From NCBI GenBank assembly GCA_019422105.1, contig JAHZDZ010000005.1:1-64000 (forward strand): 64,000 nt of DNA, read 5' to 3'. The stretch comes from Bacillota bacterium (lineage in GTDB: Bacteria; Bacillota; Clostridia; Lachnospirales; Anaerotignaceae). Under the pieces are notes generated by a model, which was given only the letters and a program-made list of their open reading frames with translations, was not told the DNA's origin and searched no databases. Shown here one piece after another: positions 33,469 to 41,292 of the stretch; the stretch's first letter is position 1, and the number at the start of each line of letters is the position of its first letter. The translations under genes were made by a program, and so were the position numbers.

Positions 33469-34197
33469 ATGAACAAAGAAGAATATTTGCATGAATTGGA
33501 AACGCGGCTGAAAAAACATCTTCCAAAAAGTGAAATCAACGATATCTTACGAGATTATGGGGAATATTTTGAGGATGGCAGAAGACAAAACAAATCCGAT
33601 ACGGAAATCTCGGCTAAGCTTGGGTCCCCTGAAATTATTGCATAGCAGTTTATAGAGGAATACAAAGAAGAAAAGGTAGAAAGCGAAGCGGCGCAGGAAC
33701 TGATGAAAATGAAAGAAACTGCTGCAAAAGGCATGAATGAGCTAAAAGAAAAGGTTTCCTTCTCCCGCTTTTTCAGACGAATCGGACATACAGTCTCCTC
33801 CCTCTTTTCCTCCCTTGGCCGAGGCATAGCCGGAATAGGCGGACCGCTGAAAAGCTTTCTTTTATGGCTTTTCCGTTTTATAAAGCTTGCTGTGATACTG
33901 CTGCTGCTTCTGTTTGCCGAGTTTATATTCTTGTGTATTACAGGACTTTTTACATTTGCCTCTATCTCCTTTTTGGGAATCGGCATATTCGGCATACTGG
34001 CCTTTATATGTACCTTCAGCTTTATTTCTGTCTTTTTTTCGGCCTCCGGCATATTAAGCTCCATCGCAGTCACCTGCGCAGGACTTCTATGCGGACTGCT
34101 GGTCGTCTTTCTTATCAGCAAAAACGTGCGTCTGATAAAAAGTTATTTGTCCGGCAAACAAGAAACACAGAAGAAAGGAGGAGAGGACTATGTATAA
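33469..34197 (+). pseudogene. DUF1700 membrane protein interrupted by an in-frame amber codon
   Basis: The first part (33469-33645) encodes MNKEEYLHELETRLKKHL and ends ...LGSPEIIA-TAG. The same frame continues without another stop through QFIEEYKEEKVE and four hydrophobic segments to 34197, giving the normal DUF1700 layout of a helical N-domain plus a membrane C-domain. The TAG at 33643-33645 stands where homologs usually carry a lysine or similar residue. TAG is an ordinary stop codon elsewhere here (for example subunit D and the permease). So this is a nonsense mutation, a sequencing error, or two polypeptides if translation restarts at ATG 33703. Confidence 0.75.
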
Positions 34198-34711
34198 AAA
34201 ACTCGCCGTTATATTCTCGGGCACGCTTGCCGCAAGTCTTTTACTGGCAGCCGCCATGGTTCCCCTCGGCGTGCAGGATACCATACAAAATATGAACACT
34301 CTCCTGACAGAAAATGAAATCAAACCACAGAAAATCGAGATAAAATCAACAGTCAACACTCTTGATTTCAGCCGTGAATACTACGGCAACATACTGTTTC
34401 GCCAGTCTGAAGATGACTCCTTCTACATAGAAACCTACGACAGCGATACCATCTATAAGGTTCCTCTTTTCATTTCCTATGACGAGGAGGATACAAAAGT
34501 CAATATCTACACCCAGCGCCCTATGGGAAATTTCAGACTGGATGAAGAGACACTGAAAAACTCTTTGGTAAAAGAGCTTCAAAATTACCCCGACGCCATC
34601 ATTTATGTGCCTAAAACAATAACTATCGTGACGTCTTACCCCTATGATATCCCCCGGTACCTGGAATTTCAGAATAAAACTGAATTTTGGGAAGATTTAG
34701 AGAATAATTGA
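34190..34711 (+). CDS. Membrane-anchored protein of the padR-DUF1700 operon
   Basis: 173 residues. An N-terminal hydrophobic segment (LAVIFSGTLAASLLLAAAMVPLG) acts as signal or anchor, followed by a beta-rich extracytoplasmic part (KIEIKSTVNTLDFSREYYG). Position and layout suggest a short DUF4097-like adhesin-type protein, but the similarity is weak to the eye. It overlaps the end of the DUF1700 gene by 8 nt, so it is co-translated. Function unknown. Confidence 0.75.
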   Translation: MYKKLAVIFSGTLAASLLLAAAMVPLGVQDTIQNMNTLLTENEIKPQKIEIKSTVNTLDFSREYYGNILFRQSEDDSFYIETYDSDTIYKVPLFISYDEEDTKVNIYTQRPMGNFRLDEETLKNSLVKELQNYPDAIIYVPKTITIVTSYPYDIPRYLEFQNKTEFWEDLENN

Positions 34712-34740
34712 GTATATGACATATACCGTATAAAAAGATA

Positions 34741-34777
34741 AAAAAGCAGATGTGTTTTAACACATCTGCTTTTTTTG
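34741..34777 (+). terminator. Terminator of the padR operon
   Basis: AAAAAGCAGATGTG-ttttaa-CACATCTGCTTTTTTT, strong stem plus T run. Confidence 0.9.
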
Positions 34778-34852
34778 TTTTTTTAATTGAATACCTGTAA
34801 GTATTTATTCACCCTACTTAATAAATACAGCCCGATGAGTCGATTTGATTTT

Positions 34853-34960
34853 TCAGATATTAGGTTTAACATCTGCGGCAAATAAAATTTTCTGCCCGGG
34901 TTAAGGGTGAAACCTTCGCAGAGGTTTGAAGGCAAAGCTTCAAAAGAACTTTATAAGAAA
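34853..34960. repeat. Dispersed intergenic repeat, copy B
   Basis: Second copy of the element at 26441-26550, with the same ordered segments but compensating changes inside its stems (for example GAAGGcaaaGCTTC in place of GGAGGcaaaGCCTCC). Stem-preserving changes suggest selection on a hairpin. Confidence 0.7.
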
Positions 34961-34974
34961 ATAGCCGCAGCTCA

Positions 34975-35042
34975 CGGATTGAATGATTTTTTATTCAATC
35001 CGTTTCCTCAATATTTTTTTTATTGCGGCAGCAATAAAAAAA
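34975..35042. terminator. Two hairpins between the padR operon and purC
   Basis: CGGATTGAAT/ATTCAATCCG (34975-35002) and TTTTTTTATTGC-ggca-GCAATAAAAAAA (35014-35042). The second has T runs in both directions and lies 43 nt after the purC stop codon, so it is the likely purC terminator. Confidence 0.65.
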
Positions 35043-35084
35043 CAATACCCTTCCAATCAATATCTCAAGCTGACGCACACTGTT

Positions 35085-35765
35085 TTACGCCAGAATAAGC
35101 TTTGTCAAATCCACAGGATCCACAATTTTACCGTCCTTGTATACACGCATGTTGCCGGAAGCAATCTCATCTATTAATATAACCTCGTCACCAAAGTGAC
35201 CAAATTCCAGCTTAATATCATACAGGTCCAGGCCCTTTTTCGCCATATCCTCCTTGATAATGGTGCAGATTTTTTTGGTCATATTTGCAATGGCGTCATA
35301 CTGCGCCTCCGTCATAACGCCAAGAGCAGCCAAGGCATCTTTTGTAACCAACGGATCCCCCTTCTCGTCATCCTTAAATGTCATCTCAACATAACCGCCC
35401 GGGAGCTCTGTACCGTCCTCTATATAATCACCGTAACGGCGGATAAAGCTTCCTGTCGCTTTAAAACGGCAAACTATCTCAAGACCCTTGCCAAATACTT
35501 TGACCGGAAGAACCTCCATTGTGGATTTATCAATATCTGCCCCCACATAATGAGTCTTGATGCCTGCGTTTCTTAAAATCTCGAAAAAATATACGCTTGT
35601 CTTTAAATTCTCCTTGCCGATACCGTCAATGGACAGTCCTACTGTGTTGGCACCCGGGTCAAAGACACCGTTTTCTCCTGTTACATCATCCTTGAATAAA
35701 AGCTCATAATTACCGTTATCTAACGCAAATACATCCTTTGTTTTTCCCTGATATACCTTTTTCAT
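35085..35765 (-). CDS. purC: Phosphoribosylaminoimidazole-succinocarboxamide synthase
   Basis: 226 residues. PurC (SAICAR synthetase) joins aspartate to CAIR with ATP in purine synthesis. It has the family start KVYQGKTKDVFAL, then FKDDVTGENG, the RFKATGSFIRRYG block, LYDIKLEFGHFG and the ending DEIASGNMRVYKDG. Start ATG 35765 has AGGAGGTC upstream. It stands alone, with no other pur genes in the window. It was originally the next gene downstream of the V-ATPase operon, before the island inserted. Confidence 0.97.
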   Translation of the reverse strand: MKKVYQGKTKDVFALDNGNYELLFKDDVTGENGVFDPGANTVGLSIDGIGKENLKTSVYFFEILRNAGIKTHYVGADIDKSTMEVLPVKVFGKGLEIVCRFKATGSFIRRYGDYIEDGTELPGGYVEMTFKDDEKGDPLVTKDALAALGVMTEAQYDAIANMTKKICTIIKEDMAKKGLDLYDIKLEFGHFGDEVILIDEIASGNMRVYKDGKIVDPVDLTKLILA

Positions 35766-35898
35766 CGTCTGACCTCCTGAATTTAATATACATCAGTATA
35801 GCACCTTTTCGCCGCAACTGTCCATAATATGACAAAAAAACGGAAATCAAAGATATTTATACCCGCTATAAATATTTTTTTACAGGCAAGAAAAAAAT

Positions 35899-35931
35899 AA
35901 AAAGGCATTCCAGTGAAAGAAATACCTTTTT
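35899..35931 (-). terminator. Displaced native terminator of the V-ATPase operon
   Basis: AAAAAGGtATT...AATgCCTTTTT stem followed by TATTTTTTT on the minus strand. It lies 31 nt after the stranded original stop codon of the subunit D gene (35962-35964), now 7.6 kb from the operon. Confidence 0.65.
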
Positions 35932-35961
35932 ATTTATATTTAGAACACCAACTGTGTCATT

Positions 35962-36032
35962 TTACGCGCCCAGCATAGCGTCCTGTCTTCTTTTTTCCTC
36001 AATGGCCTTTTCAAGAACCATATCCTTGACCT
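35962..36032 (-). pseudogene. Stranded original 3' end of the V-ATPase subunit D gene
   Basis: The minus strand reads QVKDMVLEKAIEEKRRQDAMLGA-stop. It aligns in frame with the C-terminus of the intact subunit D gene at 43585-43660 (KVKDMIAKKAIEERRKQDEALEAM). There is no start codon or N-terminal part. It is best explained as the host 3' end displaced by site-specific integration. Confidence 0.85.
36019..36032. repeat. Left attachment core (14-bp direct repeat)
   Basis: CATATCCTTGACCT, identical to 43645-43658 and in the same reading frame of subunit D (codons for V-K-D-M). Proposed crossover segment. Confidence 0.8.
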
Positions 36033-36135
36033 GTATGGGCGTCCCTTGCCTTTTCGTCTTAATTAGTCCCATAAAGCCCCGTTTTATCACGTTTTCAGTT
36101 TTCCCATTTCTTAACCAGTCCCAACTGGTTTTATA

Positions 36136-36168
36136 TAGTATTATCGTATTCTCGGTAAAATCTCGGTA
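36136..36168. repeat. Left arm-type repeat of the island
   Basis: 33 bp starting TAGTATTATCGTA and ending AATCTCGGTA, matching 43522-43554 at 28 of 33 positions in the same orientation. It contains two CGGTA elements. Likely integrase arm-binding site near the left end. Confidence 0.6.
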
Positions 36169-36291
36169 TTTTATGGTACGCTTTATAACTTTTTCTTTTA
36201 TTCTGTGCTATTATATGTTAAAATCTTATACAAGGTAACCGTGACAGGTAGTTAGCCTCCATTTTTTACCAAGGAATGGAGGTGATGCCAT

Positions 36292-36375
36292 ATGACAGTT
36301 TTTGAAAGTATTTACTTAATGCTTTTCTTTGGAACTTTCATACTAGCATTACTTTCCTACATAAATAGGAAATAA
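36292..36375 (+). CDS. TxpA/Hol-Tox-like type I toxin, 27 residues
   Basis: Tiny frame MTVFESIYLMLFFGTF..., 27 residues, with one transmembrane helix and a basic tail (YINRK). The MTxxE-xLxxMxxF pattern matches the putative holin-like toxins (TxpA group) of Gram-positive type I toxin-antitoxin systems. GGAGG lies 9 nt upstream. The mRNA 5' end carries ACAGGTAGTT (36244-36253), complementary to the left arm of the terminator (36381-36390), so long-range pairing could mask translation. Confidence 0.8.
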   Translation: MTVFESIYLMLFFGTFILALLSYINRK

Positions 36376-36379
36376 TTAA

Positions 36380-36422
36380 AAACTACCTGTCTGATAACTT
36401 TGGCGAGTTAAACAGGTAGTTT
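36380..36422. terminator. Bidirectional terminator shared by toxin mRNA and antisense RNA
   Basis: AAACTACCTGT...ACAGGTAGTTT stem with T-rich flanks in both directions, 5 nt after the toxin stop codon. Confidence 0.75.
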
Positions 36423-36470
36423 ATCTTTGTTCAAGGCTAACCACTTTGTGGCGGTTACCCCACTTGGCAT
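36380..36470 (-). ncRNA. Candidate antisense RNA antitoxin
   Basis: A minus-strand promoter (36477-36505) would start an RNA near 36470 that runs into the shared terminator, overlapping the 3' end of the toxin mRNA. The RNA includes a TAACCgCC...GTGGTTA hairpin (about 36438-36457). Tail-to-tail overlap is the layout of txpA/RatA and bsrG/SR4. Confidence 0.65.
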
Positions 36471-36476
36471 ATATTT

Positions 36477-36505
36477 ATTATAGCTGTTCTTTTTGAACTT
36501 GTAAA
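36477..36505 (-). promoter_or_regulatory. Promoter of the antisense RNA
   Basis: TTTACA (36500-36505), a 17-nt spacer and TATAAT (36477-36482) on the minus strand. No protein-coding gene follows it before the terminator at 36380-36422. Confidence 0.7.
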
Positions 36506-36525
36506 GCATTATCATATAAATTTTA

Positions 36526-37695
36526 TTATGCCGTTAAACTATCCAATGCGTTCAGCTTCTCCATTTCCTTCAGCTTCTTATCTGGTATCACATGAACATA
36601 GGTGTCATAAGTAATTTTCACATTCTTATGCCCTAACTGTTCGCTGACTATTTTTATACCAATGTCAGCTTCAAAACATCTGGTTGCATATGTGTGACGT
36701 AATGTGTGCATTGTTCCATGTTCTATTTTCGCTTTTTTCCGTATCCTCTCAAATATCGTTTGTATATTCCTAGGGTGCAATATCGTTCCTGCACTGGTTG
36801 GAAATACAAGGCTTTCTGACCTCCACTCTTTTCCTATAGTTTGAAATTCTGCTTTTTGCTGTTCTCTATGCTCCTTCAATAAATTTATCAGCATATCTGT
36901 TATGTAAATTTTCCTCTTACTGCTTTTGCTCTTGCAATAGTCCTGTACCTGTAATTCTGTTTTCTTGCCTTCTGCATAATAGTTATGTATGACTGCTGTT
37001 TTCTTGTTGATGTCTATATAATGCTTGTCAAAATTGATATCTTTCCATGTCAAGGCTGGTAATTCCCCTAGCCTTGCGCCCGTATAAAGATAACTCATAA
37101 ACAATACTTTATACCGCTCGCCCTCCAACGCTTTAACAAATGCCTTTTGTTCTTCCACTGTAAATACCGTCATTGTTTTTGTGTTGTCCTCTGGAAACGC
37201 TATGTCCTCGCATGGGTTTGTTTTTATCATTTTATTTTTAACCGCCTGCTTTAACGCTCCATTGAGTACGTTGTAAACCTTAATAAATAATGAAATACTG
37301 TTCTCACCATTATTATAAGCCTTGTCGAGCATATATTGTATCTGTCCAGTTTCCAGCTTATTTAATGGTACGCCTCCTATATATGGATTGATATGTATTC
37401 TGATATTATTGTAATAGCTTGTTTTCGTTGTCGGTCTCAACTTCTTCTTGTATTTATCCATCCAGTTTTGACACCACTTTTCTACTGTAATATCCCCCCT
37501 TTCCACCTGTATCCCCATATTTAAAGTAAGTTTCAGTTCCTCTAATTTCTGTATTGCCTCTTTTTGCGTATCGCCATACAAATATTTGTACTTTGGTTTG
37601 CCGTCCGCATTCATTCCTATTTTTAATGATGCAAGCCACTTGCCGTCTTTTCTCAATGTAATACTGCCTTCACCATTACACCGCCTTTTATTCAT
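36526..37695 (-). CDS. Tyrosine recombinase, integrase of the island
   Basis: 389 residues. An AP2-like arm-binding N-terminus (GEGSITLRKDGKWLASLKIG) is followed by a core-binding SAM-like domain (about 65-165). The catalytic domain has Arg in YTGARLGEL, HxxR in HTLRHTYATRC, His in SEQLGHKN and nucleophile Tyr in ITYDTYVHV. It resembles Tn916/phage-type integrases. Start ATG 37695 has AGGAGGC upstream; a longer frame includes that site. It lies about 500 nt from the left attachment core, as expected for the enzyme that inserted this island. Confidence 0.95.
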   Translation of the reverse strand: MNKRRCNGEGSITLRKDGKWLASLKIGMNADGKPKYKYLYGDTQKEAIQKLEELKLTLNMGIQVERGDITVEKWCQNWMDKYKKKLRPTTKTSYYNNIRIHINPYIGGVPLNKLETGQIQYMLDKAYNNGENSISLFIKVYNVLNGALKQAVKNKMIKTNPCEDIAFPEDNTKTMTVFTVEEQKAFVKALEGERYKVLFMSYLYTGARLGELPALTWKDINFDKHYIDINKKTAVIHNYYAEGKKTELQVQDYCKSKSSKRKIYITDMLINLLKEHREQQKAEFQTIGKEWRSESLVFPTSAGTILHPRNIQTIFERIRKKAKIEHGTMHTLRHTYATRCFEADIGIKIVSEQLGHKNVKITYDTYVHVIPDKKLKEMEKLNALDSLTA

Positions 37696-37780
37696 TTTTA
37701 CGCCTCCTATTCTCCATTCCATATCTTTGGGATGGGTATGGTATCACTTTTATGCAACAAAGTCCATGCTAACATCAAAA

Positions 37781-37843
37781 ACTGGTAAAAGTGGTAAACT
37801 TCCTTATCAAACGTATATTAGAAAAAGTGGTAAAACTGGTAAG
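37781..37843. repeat. Four 9-bp repeats of the A(C/G)TGGTAAA type
   Basis: ACTGGTAAA, AGTGGTAAA (37781-37798), then AGTGGTAAA, ACTGGTAAG (37826-37843): two head-to-tail pairs in swapped order. They lie just upstream of the integrase gene and are possible binding sites for an excisionase or regulator. Confidence 0.65.
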
Positions 37844-38211
37844 CCAGTCCTATCCTATACTTTTCACCCTATTGTCAATTTTGCAATAGAAATTTTATTT
37901 GAAATTTACCTAGCACCGCCTATCTTTATTCCCCTACTCTTTCCATCACTTTCTATAATTTCTTTGAAAACCCCCACAATTCAACCCTTTTACAGAAATA
38001 AAACCTATAACCAACTTTTTTTCATTTGGTTATTACATTTTTGGTTTATTATTATTTGGTTATTATCTTACTTTGGTAACTCCATATTATTGTCAAAATT
38101 CATTTACCGTTTCCCCTGCAATGCCTTTTATGTCTATATTTACCTAGTCAATATTTTGTCGCTTTGCACCAAAACCGCCTCCGGCATCCGGATTTCTTTC
38201 CGGTACTAGTT

Positions 38212-38265
38212 GGGAACTTTGAGAACTTTGGGAACTTTGGGAACTTTGGGAACTTTGGGAACTTT
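38212..38265. repeat. Six tandem 9-bp repeats, GGGAACTTT
   Basis: Six adjacent copies, five identical and one GAGAACTTT. Candidate iteron-like array or slippage-generated microsatellite. It would translate as Gly-Thr-Leu repeats, but no gene is apparent. Confidence 0.9.
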
Positions 38266-38317
38266 TCCAAATAAACATAGAAATAGCAGACACTTTTCAA
38301 TGTCTGCCTATTCCTGT

Positions 38318-38740
38318 TTAACCTATTCTGTTGTTTATTTTGAAACTATTAAGACTGCTATTAATTGTCTGTTGCTTAATAAATCCCCTCCACCTTTTCT
38401 CAAGCAGAATACTAATTCCTGTAACTATCTTCGCACTGATTAAATCAATAGATATGTATATTTCTGCAACTTTGACTTTTCCATTTGTATATATGCTGTA
38501 GCCATATTCACTCTTATAAACAAATATGCTGTTTGGCAATTTCAGCCGTTTTAACTCCTTTACATCTCCGTCTATTAAACCCCACTTTGCCCCTAACAGC
38601 TTAGATATGTTGAACAGGCTGTCGAAATCTGCATTGTCATTGCCGTCATTAGGCATGATTATGTTTGCCGTAATAAACCCATTCGGTAACTGCAGCGCAT
38701 AGTAGCCATTGCCCATATCTATTAAGTATAACCCATTCAT
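38318..38740 (-). CDS. Hypothetical island protein
   Basis: About 140 residues, not recognised. It starts MNGLYLIDMGNGYYALQLP and looks like a mixed alpha/beta soluble protein, with a hydrophobic stretch near IYISIDLISAKIVTGISILL. Start ATG 38740 has GGAGG 9 nt upstream and overlaps the stop codon of the preceding small gene (ATGA), so the two are co-translated. Confidence 0.7.
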   Translation of the reverse strand: MNGLYLIDMGNGYYALQLPNGFITANIIMPNDGNDNADFDSLFNISKLLGAKWGLIDGDVKELKRLKLPNSIFVYKSEYGYSIYTNGKVKVAEIYISIDLISAKIVTGISILLEKRWRGFIKQQTINSSLNSFKINNRIG

Positions 38741-38940
38741 TTTCCTTTGCCTCCTTCCTCTGCCTGTATCTTTAGACAATCCACTGTCGCTATTGCCTGT
38801 GACACTCTTTCAATTATTCTTTCTTTTTCTGCTGTGTCCATTGGTATTGATATATTAATTGCAACCCCTGTTTCCTTGCATACCAGACTTCTTGTATATG
38901 CTGGTTTGCTTGCCTGTACCTCGTAAAATAATGGTTTCAT
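38737..38940 (-). CDS. Small hypothetical island protein
   Basis: 67 residues, not recognised. It contains SLVCKETGVAINISIPMDTAEKE, then an amphipathic helix and a basic tail. AAAGGAG 8 nt upstream of ATG 38940 supports it as a real gene. First of a two-gene unit. Confidence 0.7.
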   Translation of the reverse strand: MKPLFYEVQASKPAYTRSLVCKETGVAINISIPMDTAEKERIIERVSQAIATVDCLKIQAEEGGKGK

Positions 38941-39066
38941 TTAAACCACTCCTTTTCATTTTTATATTCTCCTTTGGAACACATGATTTTTAACTAGCCT
39001 TTTACATAAAAAAATAGGACACCCCTATTTGGAATGTCCCATTTCTTTTCAACATATTAAATTTTA

Positions 39067-39894
39067 TCATTCAAGAACTGCACCTTTTTCAATTAGTTTC
39101 TGTTTTATTTGTTCATTTTCTGTAATACCTATGCCGTATGCTTCTTTTAGTTCAGGAAACTCTAAAAGTGCAGACCAATTTTCAACTTTATATATATTAA
39201 TTTTTTTAAGTTCAGTACAATTAATTAAATCATCAATATTTTCATATGTCACATTATAATTATTTAAATTAATTTCTTTTAACTTTTCACATTGTGCAAA
39301 TGGTTCTAAAGTAACACTTCCTGTCAAGCTATTAGAATAAAAGCACTGTAAATCAGGTAGTGATTTCAAAAAATCCAAATTTTTTACCTGTACTCCTTCG
39401 CCCATTTCATTTATTACCAAAACTTGGAGGTTCGGAAAATATTCTAAATCTTCCAACGACTCTATTAAAAGAGGTTTTTTACTATATTCATTGTCTGGAT
39501 CAAGAAACTCATAATTTGCAATATTTGCCTGATTGTATGCTGATGACAAGCTAAATGTACCATACTCATACGGAATATTGGAGATTGCAAACGCTTTACC
39601 GTTAATATCAATGCCTATCTGCTTAATCTCCGCTAAATCTTCCTCTGTTATCTCTCCTGTCATATTGCCCATAGCTTTTCGTAAATATTTTTCAAATGTT
39701 GGGTCTGCAAATTTTATAGGCGCACTTTCATCAACTATTGTTGTTTGTATTTCTTCTTTTTGTTCCGTTTCTTCCTCATGTGATATGCTTGCTGTTGCCT
39801 TCTTACTATCACTGTCACACCCAACCAATAAACCCATAAATACCATGCAGGTTGCTAGCAATAATATTAAATTTTGTATACGATTTTTATTCAT
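39067..39894 (-). CDS. Leucine-rich-repeat-like lipoprotein
   Basis: About 275 residues. The lipoprotein signal ends LLVGC (lipobox), then an Asp/Glu/Ser-rich linker. The body has irregular leucine-rich units of the form L-x-x-L-x-x-L (LEDLEYFPNLQVLVINEMG, LKSLPDLQCFYSN, CEKLKEINLNNYNV). It is a surface protein, perhaps for adhesion or protein binding. Start ATG 39894 is 8 nt after GAGGGGG. It lies 13 nt downstream of the stalk-domain gene, so both probably form one secreted-protein operon. No homology to toxins or immunity proteins is evident to me. Confidence 0.8.
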   Translation of the reverse strand: MNKNRIQNLILLLATCMVFMGLLVGCDSDSKKATASISHEEETEQKEEIQTTIVDESAPIKFADPTFEKYLRKAMGNMTGEITEEDLAEIKQIGIDINGKAFAISNIPYEYGTFSLSSAYNQANIANYEFLDPDNEYSKKPLLIESLEDLEYFPNLQVLVINEMGEGVQVKNLDFLKSLPDLQCFYSNSLTGSVTLEPFAQCEKLKEINLNNYNVTYENIDDLINCTELKKINIYKVENWSALLEFPELKEAYGIGITENEQIKQKLIEKGAVLE

Positions 39895-39907
39895 ATCCAT
39901 TTCCCCC

Positions 39908-40609
39908 TCAATATAGCGTTAATGTTGCATCATATAAATAGCAAGCATAACTATGTTGTGTGCTGATCCGGAATTTATCTACGCCTGTCACATCAACAGA
40001 TATGGCAATTGGCTCTTCAAAAGTTTTTACAGTGTAAGAAGCAAGCTCTTTGCCTGTATCAATATCTGTAAAAATAATCGTATTTTCTTCTGTGCTTCCA
40101 TTTTCAGTGTCGACGCCCAAAAGCATGGCATTAAATGTCTTATATTTTCCTCCTAAAAGAAATTTACCATAACAAGGATTTGCATTATCTGATTTTATAT
40201 CCATTTGTCTATTTGTAAACGTATATGTTGCAAAAGCATTTCCTGAAATGGGTTTTAATGTATTCATTTTTACAGTTTTGCTCAATTCTTCAGTATTGTA
40301 TTCTCCAATGTAAATAGTTGAACTATTAGCGTCCCATGCAACTTCTTTTGCCCCTCCAGATATTGCATTGACACAAGCCCTTAATGGCAGATATGTTGTG
40401 CCATTATAAACAAATGGTTCTACTATATTTCCATTTCCGTCTCTAGGAGTTACCTCTTGTCCATCTACAACCAATTTAATATTACTATAAACTACTTCTA
40501 TTGTCTTTCTTGCTGACATTGCCATAGTTGGAATACTGGTAAACATAATTGAAGTCATTACTACACCAATCATAATGCCCTTAGCCGTTTCCTCTTTAAA
40601 CTTCTTCAC
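39908..40609 (-). CDS. Secreted protein with copper-amine-oxidase-N-like stalk domain
   Basis: 233 residues with an N-terminal signal segment (GIMIGVVMTSIMFTSIPTMAMSA). Residues about 38-100 are a stalk domain of the amine oxidase N type: IKLVVDGQEVTPRD, NGTTYLPLRACVNAISGG and the AVxWD-like EVAWDANSSTIYIG. The C-terminal half is beta-rich and resembles NPCBM-like carbohydrate-binding modules (ISVDVTGVDKFRI). Start GTG 40609 has GGGAGG upstream. Paired with the lipoprotein downstream. Likely cell-surface or envelope role. Confidence 0.82.
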   Translation of the reverse strand: MKKFKEETAKGIMIGVVMTSIMFTSIPTMAMSARKTIEVVYSNIKLVVDGQEVTPRDGNGNIVEPFVYNGTTYLPLRACVNAISGGAKEVAWDANSSTIYIGEYNTEELSKTVKMNTLKPISGNAFATYTFTNRQMDIKSDNANPCYGKFLLGGKYKTFNAMLLGVDTENGSTEENTIIFTDIDTGKELASYTVKTFEEPIAISVDVTGVDKFRISTQHSYACYLYDATLTLY

Positions 40610-40792
40610 TTTTAACGTCCTCCCTTATATAAGTTGATTTAACTTCCTTTATTATATAGTATCATTATATCAAAATCAATATATTAACTGTCTTTTTATA
40701 TATTAGTGCTATCACTTAACTTTACTATGAGCGCATACAACATTTTTAATTGCTGATACTATATTCATATAGCATTTGGAGGTGATTGTTGT

Positions 40793-40975
40793 ATGGCTAC
40801 AAATAAACGTGTTTTTACTTTAAGACTACAAGATGATGTCTTTGATAAAATTGAATACCTTGCAAAAGACCAACACCGTTCTATGACTAACTTTATTGAG
40901 TTTGTGCTTTTGCAGTACTTAGATGAATATCAGAAAGATAATGGAGATATTAACCTTTCTGACAATGAGGACTAA
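40793..40975 (+). CDS. Ribbon-helix-helix DNA-binding protein
   Basis: 60 residues. FTLRLQDDVFDKIEYLAKDQHRSMTNFIEFVLLQYL is a classic Arc/CopG-type ribbon-helix-helix: one beta strand, then two helices. GGAGGTG precedes ATG 40793. It is divergent from the stalk protein operon and may regulate island genes. Confidence 0.88.
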   Translation: MATNKRVFTLRLQDDVFDKIEYLAKDQHRSMTNFIEFVLLQYLDEYQKDNGDINLSDNED

Positions 40976-41013
40976 TATAAACGGCAGACCCTTTCCCTTA
41001 AAGTCTGCCTTAC

Positions 41014-41292
41014 TTATTTTGTATCCTCTGCATTACATAACAGCTTTTGTACAAATGCTCCATGTAGGATACCTTTCTTATAAACACTATTTAATTCATA
41101 TTTATGCTTCAATTCCATAGTTTCTATGAATTTATCAAAATCCTCATAGTCGTCTGGTAACAATACATTATGTATTGCCTCCTGTAACTCTGCCGCCCTC
41201 TCTGCTATCTGTTTATATTCCTCCTTGTATGCACAATCTTTCCTATGTGTGCTATTGAGCATTTCTTCTATGTATTCCATTTCCTTGTCCAT
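41014..41292 (-). CDS. Small helical protein, probably DUF6809 family
   Basis: 92 residues, largely helical and charged, with YKQIAERAAELQEAIHNVLLPDDYEDFDKFIE and a C-terminal KGILHGAFVQKLL. The layout (short N-term, Leu-x-Pro-Asp-Asp, then Y-x-x-G-x-x-x-G) matches small clostridial proteins annotated DUF6809; this rests on remembered similarity. Function unknown. Confidence 0.68.
   Translation of the reverse strand: MDKEMEYIEEMLNSTHRKDCAYKEEYKQIAERAAELQEAIHNVLLPDDYEDFDKFIETMELKHKYELNSVYKKGILHGAFVQKLLCNAEDTK

Larger units (their letters stand above)
37723..38317. other. Island intergenic region with short-period repeats
   Basis: Nearly 600 nt without a credible gene. It holds two repeat clusters, listed separately, and a CCGGCATCCGG...CCGG hairpin near 38180-38202. 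The long plus-strand frames here are low-complexity translations of those repeats. Confidence 0.5.

Noticed and set aside
33643..33645. Recoding of TAG as pyrrolysine in the DUF1700 gene
   Set aside because: TAG is used as a normal stop in several genes here, and nothing suggests a pyl system.
37586..38209. 207-residue plus-strand open frame beside the integrase
   Set aside because: It overlaps the integrase gene antisense, then runs through AT-rich repeat sequence; composition is unlike a protein and no start signal is visible.
38212..38265. Possible CRISPR-like array
   Set aside because: Repeats are 9 bp with no spacers, and there are no cas genes in the window.
38210..38443. Plus-strand open frame beginning with Gly-Thr-Leu repeats
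   Set aside because: It is only a translation of the GGGAACTTT tandem array; no ribosome binding site, and it overlaps a supported minus-strand gene.
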